Assembly: GCA_021736615.1 (NCBI GenBank)
Contig: JAIPFN010000128.1
Span: 1-15,333, forward strand
Length of the DNA: 15,333 nucleotides
From: Phycisphaerae bacterium
GTDB taxonomy: Bacteria > Planctomycetota > Phycisphaerae > Sedimentisphaerales > Anaerohalosphaeraceae
Reading direction: 5' to 3'
Below, piece by piece: positions 7,266-13,687 of the stretch (positions are counted from its first letter, which is position 1; each line of letters begins with the position of its first letter). The notes below the pieces were generated by a model. That model searched no databases, was not told the DNA's origin, and saw nothing but the letters and a program-made list of their open reading frames with translations. A program made the translations under genes and the position numbers.

Positions 7266-8681
7266 ATGAGTAATAAAATAGACAGGCGCCAGTTTTGTCA
7301 GTCAACGGCCGCACTCGGAGCGGGCCTTTTTGTCGCCCCGAATATCCTGGCAGCTAACAGCACTGCAAGTGCTGCTAATAAATATGACATCAATGTCGCT
7401 CTGATTGGTGCCGGTGCTGAAGGTCAGGTTCTTTTTGACTCGGTTACCGGTATCGGTTTAAGGTCGGGAATCAAGTTCAAAGCAGTTTGTGATATCTGGG
7501 AAAACCAAAACCTCAAGAATTTCGCCCAGAAACTCGGTAAGTTCAGTAGGATTGGTTACAACAACAATGCGTATACCGATTATAGAGAGATGCTCGACAA
7601 GGAAAAGGGCAAGATCGACGCAGTGATCATTGCCACTCCTGACTGCTTCCACGCCGAGCACACCAATGCCTGCCTTGAGGCGGGTCTGCATGTTTACTGC
7701 GAAAAGGAAATGTCCAATACCGTCGAAGGTGCAAAGTCGATGGTAGAAACCGCCAGAAAGACCGGAAAACTCCTCCAGATCGGTCATCAGCGGAGAAGTA
7801 ACCCTAAGTACAGGTTCGTCAAGGATAACATTATAGATAAGGTTGTTAACGGCCAGACAATGCTTGGCGAGATTACGACTGTAAACGGTCAGTGGAACAG
7901 AAGCCTTGCTGCGTGCAAGGATAAGGTCGCTCCTGCGGGAACGGCAATACCTCAGGAGATTCTCGACAAATACGGCTTTAAAACCATGCAGCGTTTCATG
8001 AACTGGCGATGGTACAAAGGCCTTGGCGGCGGACCTATCGTCGACCTGGGTTCTCACCAGATCGATGTATATAGCTGGTTCCTCGGCGAAGCACTTCCAA
8101 AGTCAGTAATGGCAAGCGGCGGTATTGACTACTGGACCAATCATGAGTGGTATGACAATGTAATGGCGATTTTCGAATTTGAGACCAAAGCAGGCCCGGT
8201 AAGAGCTTCATATCAGACTCTTACTACAAGCAGCAGCGGCGGATATTTCGAAAAATTTATGGCCGAAAACGGCACCGTTGAAATTTCTGAAGATCCCGAG
8301 ATATATAAAGTCGGGAAGGATATGAAAGTGGTCCACCAATTAGAACAGAACTTGAAGGCAAAGGGTGGATACTCCTGGGATCCATGGATAAATGAGGGGA
8401 TCATTTCTACGATTCCTAGACCTGAGAAAAAAGCTAACAGCGGAATTGTCGATGTTCGCAACAGTCCTCCGCTGATGCCCCATAAGATCAATAAGACAAT
8501 AGATGTTTTACCGCATACGCCGCACCTGGTGAACTTCTTTGATGCTATCCGTGATAAGAACGTTAAGCTTAATTGCCCGGCCGAGGTTGGTTTCCACACG
8601 GCTGTTATGGTTCATAAGGTTAATGAAGCTGTAGAAGCACGCAAGGCCCTGGATTTCAAGAAAGAAGATTTCCACGTTTAA
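7266..8681 (+). CDS. Tat-exported Gfo/Idh/MocA family oxidoreductase (3 of 3), EKE variant
   Basis: This 471-residue enzyme starts at ATG 7266, nine bases after GGAGAA. DRRQFCQSTAALGAGLFV is a twin-arginine signal. LIGAGAEG (46-53) is the Rossmann nucleotide loop and VCDIWENQN follows the second strand. The motif that is normally EKP reads CEKEMSN (145-151): the catalytic lysine (Lys147) is kept but the proline is replaced by glutamate. GGGPIVDLGSHQIDVYSWF is the C-terminal-domain motif with its histidine. It differs from the other two family members in lacking WLGPAP and in having a longer C-terminal domain, so it probably acts on a different substrate or catalyses the reverse step. It is the last gene before a strong intrinsic terminator at 8698-8735, marking the end of the transcription unit. 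Confidence 0.9.
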   Translation: MSNKIDRRQFCQSTAALGAGLFVAPNILAANSTASAANKYDINVALIGAGAEGQVLFDSVTGIGLRSGIKFKAVCDIWENQNLKNFAQKLGKFSRIGYNNNAYTDYREMLDKEKGKIDAVIIATPDCFHAEHTNACLEAGLHVYCEKEMSNTVEGAKSMVETARKTGKLLQIGHQRRSNPKYRFVKDNIIDKVVNGQTMLGEITTVNGQWNRSLAACKDKVAPAGTAIPQEILDKYGFKTMQRFMNWRWYKGLGGGPIVDLGSHQIDVYSWFLGEALPKSVMASGGIDYWTNHEWYDNVMAIFEFETKAGPVRASYQTLTTSSSGGYFEKFMAENGTVEISEDPEIYKVGKDMKVVHQLEQNLKAKGGYSWDPWINEGIISTIPRPEKKANSGIVDVRNSPPLMPHKINKTIDVLPHTPHLVNFFDAIRDKNVKLNCPAEVGFHTAVMVHKVNEAVEARKALDFKKEDFHV

Positions 8682-8697
8682 TCTATTTAGATTTCAG

Positions 8698-8735
8698 AGA
8701 GCCGGAGGTTCTAATGCTTTCGGCTCTTATTTTTT
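8698..8735 (+). terminator. Rho-independent terminator after the third Gfo/Idh/MocA gene
   Basis: AGAGCCGGAGG (8698-8708) pairs with 8717-8727 (ending CGGCTCT) in an 11-bp stem containing two G-U pairs. The loop is 8 bases and the tail is TATTTTTT. It starts 17 bases after the stop codon and closes the upstream cluster. The remaining spacer up to 8840 shows no convincing promoter; TTGTAA 8737 with TATAAA 8758 is spaced only 15 bases. Confidence 0.85.
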
Positions 8736-8840
8736 GTTGTAAATGTAGTATTTTATTTATAAATTTTGCCTTTTTACCCGGATGACCGCTTTTCTTTTGT
8801 CATGCTGGTGGTAACGGACTGAAACTAGAATGAATTTATT

Positions 8841-8848
8841 AAGGAGAG
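8841..8848 (+). promoter_or_regulatory. Strong Shine-Dalgarno of the permease gene
   Basis: AAGGAGAG ends four bases before ATG 8853. It is the closest match to the anti-Shine-Dalgarno consensus in the window and fixes the permease start. Confidence 0.8.
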
Positions 8849-8852
8849 TAAC

Positions 8853-10214
8853 ATGAATAATGCACAATTGCCGGACTATATCGCATCGGCAAAACCAAAC
8901 CCCGCCGGAAACCGCGGACCGTGGCATAAAAACACGGCTCCTGCATATGCGGGAATTTTCCTGTCGGTACCCTTCATGGCCGGTATGGCAGGCGCCCTCG
9001 TCGCCGGAAGCATAACAGCAGCTATCATCGGCCTGTTCATGGGAGCGATGTTCTGTCTGGTAATCTACTATGTACCGGCAAAGCTTGGTATGAAAACAGG
9101 AATGCCGCTTTATGTGGCTGCATCATCAACATTCGGTACCCACGGCGGAATCCTTATTCCTGGACTGCTTATGGGAGTCGTGCAGATTTTCTGGCATGCG
9201 GTGTTTACCACATCTGCTGCAGGTTTCTTTATGCAGGCCATTAACGTTGACCCGGCTGGAAATAAAACTCTTTACTGGGTAGTTTGTGCCGTTCTTGGTC
9301 TGCTGATGGCTTTCGTTGGCGCAGTAGGCATCGGTTTGCTTGGTAAACTTTCAAGCTTTTTGCCGATCTTCCCACTTGCCGCCATCGCTATCGCTGCTAT
9401 CGCAAACAGCAAGGGGCTGGGCAATTTCACTACAGCCGTAACTCCTGAGAGCGGGACTTTGCCTGTCGCAAGCGTTGCAATGTTCGCTGCTCTTGCAGCT
9501 ACTGCCGGTTTCTTTGCTTCTGCCGGTGTAGCAGGTACCGACTTTGGTATGAACAGCCGTAACGAAAAAGATGTCGCACTCGGTGGTTTTGTCGGCGTTA
9601 CTGTTGCCGCGTTCGTTGCAGGTGCTCTGGCGATAATCGCTATCGCAGGTGCAGCCGGTCGAAACCCCGATGTTGCCAAGCTTGTTCTTGACGGCGATGT
9701 ATTCGGTGCTTTTTTCGGTTCGATAAATGAAATTGGAGCATTGTCAAAAGTGTCAGCATGGGTATTTGTTATCGCATGTATCTGCCCGCTTGGTTTTTGC
9801 GCGTTCCTTGCCGCTAACGCTTTCTCTACGATGATGCCGAAAATCCCACGTACCCCAATGACTTTGGTTGCCGGTGCCGTAGGTGTTGTTCTCGCCGCAA
9901 CGGGTATTGCAAATAACCTCGTCGGTTTCTTCCTGATGGTCGGTGCCGCTTTCGGTCCTATTGCAGGTGTTATGCTTGCCGATTTTGTTCGCCATGGCGG
10001 ATGGGCAGGACCTCGTAAAGGCATCAACTGGGCAGGCTATATTGCTTGGGGTATTGGGCTCTTGATGGGTCTGCTTGGTCCTATTACGGGCGGGAAACTC
10101 GGCTATGGTCTTGAACCTCTAGTTGCTATGGTTGTTGCAGCAGCAGCTTACTTTGTTCTTGCGGCTATGGGTCTTGAGCCCGAGAGCGTTGAGCTTCCTT
10201 CTTCTGAAGAATAG
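8853..10214 (+). CDS. NCS1-family (CodB-like) cytosine/purine permease
   Basis: This 453-residue integral membrane protein has about twelve hydrophobic segments. Three blocks can be aligned by eye with E. coli CodB: residues 75-125 (PAKLGMKTGM through GLLMGVVQIFWHAVF), 216-270 (FASAGVAGTDF, then a membrane segment ending AIAGAAG), and 354-379 (NNLVGFF, then GPIAGVMLADFV, the NCS1 signature near TM10). NCS1 carriers import nucleobases, hydantoins, pyridoxine or related small rings, usually with H+ or Na+. The exact substrate cannot be assigned. It is transcriptionally isolated, with a terminator on each side (8698-8735 and 10222-10252). Its position between sugar-oxidation genes and a DUF6807 gene suggests it takes up a product or aglycone of that pathway, but this is inference. 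The length is normal for the family. Confidence 0.85.
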   Translation: MNNAQLPDYIASAKPNPAGNRGPWHKNTAPAYAGIFLSVPFMAGMAGALVAGSITAAIIGLFMGAMFCLVIYYVPAKLGMKTGMPLYVAASSTFGTHGGILIPGLLMGVVQIFWHAVFTTSAAGFFMQAINVDPAGNKTLYWVVCAVLGLLMAFVGAVGIGLLGKLSSFLPIFPLAAIAIAAIANSKGLGNFTTAVTPESGTLPVASVAMFAALAATAGFFASAGVAGTDFGMNSRNEKDVALGGFVGVTVAAFVAGALAIIAIAGAAGRNPDVAKLVLDGDVFGAFFGSINEIGALSKVSAWVFVIACICPLGFCAFLAANAFSTMMPKIPRTPMTLVAGAVGVVLAATGIANNLVGFFLMVGAAFGPIAGVMLADFVRHGGWAGPRKGINWAGYIAWGIGLLMGLLGPITGGKLGYGLEPLVAMVVAAAAYFVLAAMGLEPESVELPSSEE

Positions 10215-10221
10215 AACTACA

Positions 10222-10252
10222 GGGGGTGGGTTCGTCTCACCCCCATTTTTTT
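10222..10252 (+). terminator. Rho-independent terminator after the permease gene
   Basis: GGGGGTGGG (10222-10230) pairs with CTCACCCCC (10236-10244) through nine pairs including one G-U, with a five-base TTCGT loop. ATTTTTTT follows immediately. It begins seven bases after the stop codon. Confidence 0.92.
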
Positions 10253-10253
10253 G

Positions 10254-10259
10254 TATAAT
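10254..10259 (+). promoter_or_regulatory. Consensus -10 element just after the permease terminator
   Basis: A perfect TATAAT lies one base after the terminator T-run and 14 bases before ATG 10274. The hexamer 17 bases upstream (TTCGTC, 10231-10236) is a poor -35. If used, transcription would start near 10266 and leave a leader of about eight bases, almost leaderless. Confidence 0.35.
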
Positions 10260-10273
10260 TTGGAATTAGTACT

Positions 10274-11266
10274 ATGTTGAAAATAATGTTTTTGAATTCT
10301 GTTTCTTTTTTGCTGTTGGTTACCGGATGCGCAAATGCTTTGCCGAGTGCCGATGGGCTTGAGATTTCAATCGCCGGCGAAAAGCTGGTTATTTCGGCTG
10401 GTTCGGTTGATTTGGTTACCTATCAACAGAAGCCGATGACTAAACCCAAAGGCAGCGATAAATTTAAGGGCAGCAACTTCATACATCCCTTAAAGACTCC
10501 GGCGGGCTTTTGCCTGACCGATCTTCAGCCTAATGACCATCTGCATCACTTTGGTCTCTGGTGGCCGTGGAAATATTTAGAGGCCGAAGGCCGAAAAGTG
10601 CTGTACTGGGAACTCCAGCAGGGTGAAGGGATTATTGAGGCTCAAGGCATTGTAAATACTGCAAAAACGCCTGATTTCGCCGCTTTCCATGCTGAAAGTC
10701 ATTACATTGACAAGACCGCTCCAGATGGGCCTAAGGTTATACTCATCGAAAAACTGACAGCACATGTTTCGCCTATAACAAAATCTCCTACCAATGGGTA
10801 TTTCCTTGACCTGGTTATTACTCAAACCCCCGCGATCAAAACCCCGGTAGAGGTCGTCAAGTATCGCTACAGCGGTTTTAGTATTCGAGGTGCAGCGTCC
10901 TGGAATAAAGAAAACAGTAAGCTTATCACTAGCGAAGGCAAAGAACGTCAGGGATCCAATTTTACTCGTGCCAAATGGATTGTCGCAGAGGGCGATGCAA
11001 AGGGCGGCAAAAAAGCGGGCTTCGTTATGATGTCGCATCCGGATAATTACGGCGCTCCGCAGATGCTTCGCACATGGGGCGACAATATGTTTAACGGAGC
11101 GACATTTGCCAACTTTAATCCTGTTCAGAAAGAATCCTGGACAATGGAGCCCGGCAAAAAATACATCCAGAACTACCGCCTTTTCGTATATGACGGAACG
11201 GTAACCGAAAAACAGGCAGAAAAATTATGGTCCGATTACGCCAAAACTGCTAAAAGTGTCAAGTAA
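10274..11266 (+). CDS. DUF6807 (PmoA-like) family lipoprotein
   Basis: This is a 330-residue secreted protein. The N-terminus has a hydrophobic signal ending in a lipobox, LVTGC with Cys19, so it is probably a lipoprotein. FIHPLKTPAGF (69-79) and DHLHHFGLWWPWK (88-100) are hallmark blocks of DUF6807, a family sometimes labelled methane oxygenase PmoA by automatic pipelines. The label reflects a historical annotation and there is no evidence for methane oxidation here. The family commonly accompanies Gfo/Idh/MocA, ThuA and DUF1080 proteins in carbohydrate loci of Planctomycetota, Verrucomicrobiota and Bacteroidota. The fold is probably beta-rich and the reaction is unknown; the His cluster 88-92 is a candidate metal or active site. 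The ribosome binding site is weak (GGAA 10262-10265). It lies only 21 bases after the permease terminator T-run, so it needs its own promoter or read-through. Confidence 0.82.
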   Translation: MLKIMFLNSVSFLLLVTGCANALPSADGLEISIAGEKLVISAGSVDLVTYQQKPMTKPKGSDKFKGSNFIHPLKTPAGFCLTDLQPNDHLHHFGLWWPWKYLEAEGRKVLYWELQQGEGIIEAQGIVNTAKTPDFAAFHAESHYIDKTAPDGPKVILIEKLTAHVSPITKSPTNGYFLDLVITQTPAIKTPVEVVKYRYSGFSIRGAASWNKENSKLITSEGKERQGSNFTRAKWIVAEGDAKGGKKAGFVMMSHPDNYGAPQMLRTWGDNMFNGATFANFNPVQKESWTMEPGKKYIQNYRLFVYDGTVTEKQAEKLWSDYAKTAKSVK

Positions 11267-11284
11267 TAAACTTTTAGTTCTTTT
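11250..11284 (+). terminator. Weak terminator-like hairpin overlapping the DUF6807 stop codon
   Basis: CTAAAAGT (11250-11257) and ACTTTTAG (11270-11277) form a perfect 8-bp but A/T-rich stem with a 12-base loop that contains the TAA stop (11264-11266). TTCTTTT follows. The low GC content of the stem makes efficient termination doubtful. Confidence 0.4.
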
Positions 11285-11309
11285 GAGTAGCTAAGGAAAA
11301 CATTATAGT

Positions 11310-12926
11310 ATGAAAAATACACTGATATTCAGTGTTTTGATAGTAACGGCGGCAGCGGCGGGCCTTTTCCTGCGGTTGCGGTTGCTTCATTATCGTCCGC
11401 TTCACATCGACGAGGCCGTCCACGCCATCAAGTTCGGCGACCTGCTTGGACGCAACGAATATAAATACGATACGTTTGACTATCATGGCCCGACCCTGAA
11501 TTATTTCACGCTGATACCGGCGTTTCTTTCCGGTCAGAAAACCCTCAAGGATCTCGACGAATTTACGCTGCGAATTGTTCCGGTCTTTTTTGGAATGGTG
11601 CTTGTAGTGCTGCCGTTGCTGCTGATGTTCGGCCTTGGCAGGACGAGTGTTTTTATCGCCGTTGCTCTGACCGCTGTTTCTCCGGCGATGGTTTATTACA
11701 GCAGGTATTACATCCAGGAAATGCTTCTGGTATGCTTTACGTTTTCGTTTATCGCATGTGTTTTCCGGTATTTGCAGTCACGCAAGGCCCGCTGGCTTTT
11801 GATTGCCGGAATTTCTTACGGGCTTATGGGTGCAACCAAGGAGACGTTTGTAATTGCGTGCAGCTGCGCTGTTTTTGCCGGTGCTTTAGTCTGGTATTTC
11901 TCATTGGAAAAGTCCTCCAGGCTTTCGGCCCTGCTTTGCTATATCAGGCCGGTACCAGTCGCTGCATTTGTCATTGTCGCTACGGTCGTATGGGTTGTTT
12001 TCTTTTCCTCGTTTTTCACTAACCCTGACGGTATTGCCGACAGCTTCCGTGCTTTTACCACATATTTCAATCGTGCCGGTAACGAAGGTATTCATAATCA
12101 TCCGTGGTATTATTACCTGCAAATTCTGCTCTTCTGGAAACAACCCAATGCTCCTGTCTTTAGCGAGGCGTTCATTGTCTTGCTGGCTCTGGCGGGGGGG
12201 TACTTTGCCTTTTGCAAAAGAAATTTTGTCGGCGAGTATAAACCGCTGGTGCGTTTTTTCGCCCTCTATACTTTGCTTATGACAGTCATCTATTCGGCAA
12301 TTTCATACAAGACTCCATGGTGTCTGCTAGGGTTCCTCAGCGGTATGATCATACTGGCCGGTTTTGCCGGTTCATGTTTGATTAGTCTGGTCAGAAATGT
12401 CGGGTTCAGATTTGTCGTTTGCATACTATTGATGGCAGGACTGACCCACCTCTTTTACATGTCTGTTCTGTCTAACGGTACTTATGCGGCAGACCCGGCT
12501 AACCCGTATGTTTATGCTCACACTTCGAGGGATATATACGAAATATCGGACAAGATCATAGATACCGTTAATGCCTCAGACTCACCGAGCGAAACTGTCG
12601 TCCAGGTCGTCGCTGTCGGTGCCGGTTATTGGCCCTTGCCCTGGTATTTGCGTTCGCTGGATAATGTCGGTTACTGGAGAGGTGTTGACGCTGAGATGTC
12701 TCCGGCGTCTTTGATTATTGCCATCTCCACTTCGCATGACGGGAAAATAAACGAATTTGAAAACCAGCTGATTTCTCATCTGTTTAACGCGTCGCCGCCG
12801 GGGCAAAAACATTTATATCTACCCCTGTTTGACAAATATATGGAACTTCGTCCCTATGTTGAGGTTCGAGGCTACCTGACAAAAAATCTCTGGGATCAGG
12901 TAAACAAACAACCGATAATAAAATAG
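11310..12926 (+). CDS. Agl23-like membrane glycosyltransferase (GT39/PMT fold, TIGR03663 family)
   Basis: This is a 538-residue polytopic membrane protein with about ten or more hydrophobic segments in the first 400 residues and a soluble C-terminal part. After the first membrane segment it reads RPLHIDEAVHAIKFGDLL (29-46) and YDTFDYHGPTLNYF (53-66). These are the signature loops of the TIGR03663 family, annotated as flippase-associated protein Agl23, a GT-C relative of protein O-mannosyltransferases. Asp34-Glu35 correspond to the catalytic acidic pair of that fold. SRYYIQE, about 130 residues in, is another conserved loop. Members are thought to use polyprenyl-phosphate sugars at the membrane, but their acceptors are generally unknown. 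ATG 11310 follows AAGGAAAA (11293-11300) with rather long spacing. No functional link with the preceding sugar genes is evident. Confidence 0.82.
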   Translation: MKNTLIFSVLIVTAAAAGLFLRLRLLHYRPLHIDEAVHAIKFGDLLGRNEYKYDTFDYHGPTLNYFTLIPAFLSGQKTLKDLDEFTLRIVPVFFGMVLVVLPLLLMFGLGRTSVFIAVALTAVSPAMVYYSRYYIQEMLLVCFTFSFIACVFRYLQSRKARWLLIAGISYGLMGATKETFVIACSCAVFAGALVWYFSLEKSSRLSALLCYIRPVPVAAFVIVATVVWVVFFSSFFTNPDGIADSFRAFTTYFNRAGNEGIHNHPWYYYLQILLFWKQPNAPVFSEAFIVLLALAGGYFAFCKRNFVGEYKPLVRFFALYTLLMTVIYSAISYKTPWCLLGFLSGMIILAGFAGSCLISLVRNVGFRFVVCILLMAGLTHLFYMSVLSNGTYAADPANPYVYAHTSRDIYEISDKIIDTVNASDSPSETVVQVVAVGAGYWPLPWYLRSLDNVGYWRGVDAEMSPASLIIAISTSHDGKINEFENQLISHLFNASPPGQKHLYLPLFDKYMELRPYVEVRGYLTKNLWDQVNKQPIIK

Positions 12927-12929
12927 TTG

Positions 12930-12958
12930 TTGAAATTTTAATTTATAAAACCTATACT
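12930..12958 (+). promoter_or_regulatory. Sigma70-type promoter for the CsgG-like lipoprotein gene
   Basis: TTGAAA (12930-12935), a 17-base spacer and TATACT (12953-12958) match five of six positions in each hexamer at ideal spacing. This is the best promoter seen in the window. Transcription would start near 12965 and give a leader of about 45 bases that includes the heptad array. It starts just after the glycosyltransferase stop codon, separating the two genes transcriptionally. Confidence 0.55.
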
Positions 12959-12971
12959 AAAAGGTATAAAC

Positions 12972-12999
12972 TAATTGCTAATCGTTAATTGCTATATGG
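12972..12999 (+). repeat. Heptad tandem repeat before the lipoprotein gene
   Basis: Units TAATTGC, TAATCGT, TAATTGC, TATATGG run in strict 7-base register into the ribosome binding site TGGAGG (12997-13002). The 9-mer TAATTGCTA occurs at 12972-12980 and 12986-12994. The unit resembles the TAATTGA/TTATTTA arrays at 1794 and 6119. Confidence 0.6.
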
Positions 13000-13009
13000 A
13001 GGTTTACTT

Positions 13010-13645
13010 ATGAAAGTTATTGTTACATTATTATTGTCGGGTATTATTGTCGCAGCAGGCGGGTGTTCATCAGGGGATGGTAGTTTCAGAGCCGGATATG
13101 ATTTTAGCTCTATCGACAAACTTGCCATCGTCGAGGTAACCGGTTATTTCAAACAGGAAGGCGTCAGGAACCAGATCGCCAGTTTTGTTGAGATGGAACT
13201 GCTAAGGCGCGGTTATGCACCTGTTGAGCGGTCCAGAGTACAGTCACTCCTCGACGAGCAGAATTTTCAGGCATCCGAGATCACTTCACCAGATGGTGTC
13301 GCCAAAGCTGGACAAATATTAAATGTTCCGGTTGTTCTGGTCATTGATGTACCCGAGTTCGGCGAAGATATCCGCGTGACAGGAAAGATGCTCGACGTCA
13401 AGGATGCAAGCATTTTATGGGTTGGCACCGGAAAGGCTTCGACGGGCAAGTTTCTGACGACCGCTTTGGCCGCCACTGCCGGAGCCGTAGCCGGTGCAGC
13501 CATTGACGGCGACCACAAAACCGAAGGTGCAATAGGAGGAGGCGTCCTCGGCGGAGTTTTAGGCTATACCCTGTCGCCACAGGCCGCCGACAGTGCCAGA
13601 AAAGCAATAGGGAATATGTGCGATACTCTGCCATGCGGATTGTAA
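13010..13645 (+). CDS. CsgG/LpoB-like lipoprotein with glycine-zipper segment
   Basis: This is a 211-residue lipoprotein. The start is ATG 13010, seven bases after the excellent site TGGAGG; an upstream in-frame TTG at 12989 is not needed. The signal sequence ends in the lipobox AAGGC (Cys19). Residues 36-145 (DKLAIVEVTGYF, LLRRGYAPVERSRVQSLLDEQ, ILNVPVVLVIDV, GKMLDVKDASILWVGTGKAS) resemble the CsgG/LpoB-type fold found in outer-membrane-associated lipoproteins: a gene-product-specific short alpha/beta domain followed by a strand reporting a modified substrate or partner. Residues 154-187 are a Gly/Ala-rich glycine zipper that may insert in or pack against a membrane. The C-terminus ends with two cysteines (MCDTLPCGL) that could form a disulfide. 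The function is unknown; cell-envelope assembly is the most reasonable guess. It has its own promoter at 12930. Confidence 0.7.
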   Translation: MKVIVTLLLSGIIVAAGGCSSGDGSFRAGYDFSSIDKLAIVEVTGYFKQEGVRNQIASFVEMELLRRGYAPVERSRVQSLLDEQNFQASEITSPDGVAKAGQILNVPVVLVIDVPEFGEDIRVTGKMLDVKDASILWVGTGKASTGKFLTTALAATAGAVAGAAIDGDHKTEGAIGGGVLGGVLGYTLSPQAADSARKAIGNMCDTLPCGL

Positions 13646-13687
13646 TTAGTCACTGGTTTACTGTTGTTATTTGTCTATAGGTTTTTT

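Noticed and set aside
8714..8785. Short ORF of 23 codons starting in the terminator loop
   Set aside because: Its start lies within the terminator hairpin and it has no independent ribosome binding site.
9272..10027. Long minus-strand open frame of 251 codons opposite the permease
   Set aside because: It is an antisense shadow of a Gly/Ala-rich membrane protein: composition is dominated by Ala, Pro and Thr, there is no ribosome binding site, and the + strand frame aligns clearly with CodB-like carriers.
10274..11266. Methane oxygenase subunit PmoA
   Set aside because: The protein is a soluble lipoprotein of the DUF6807 family with no resemblance to the membrane subunit of particulate methane monooxygenase; the label is an annotation artefact.
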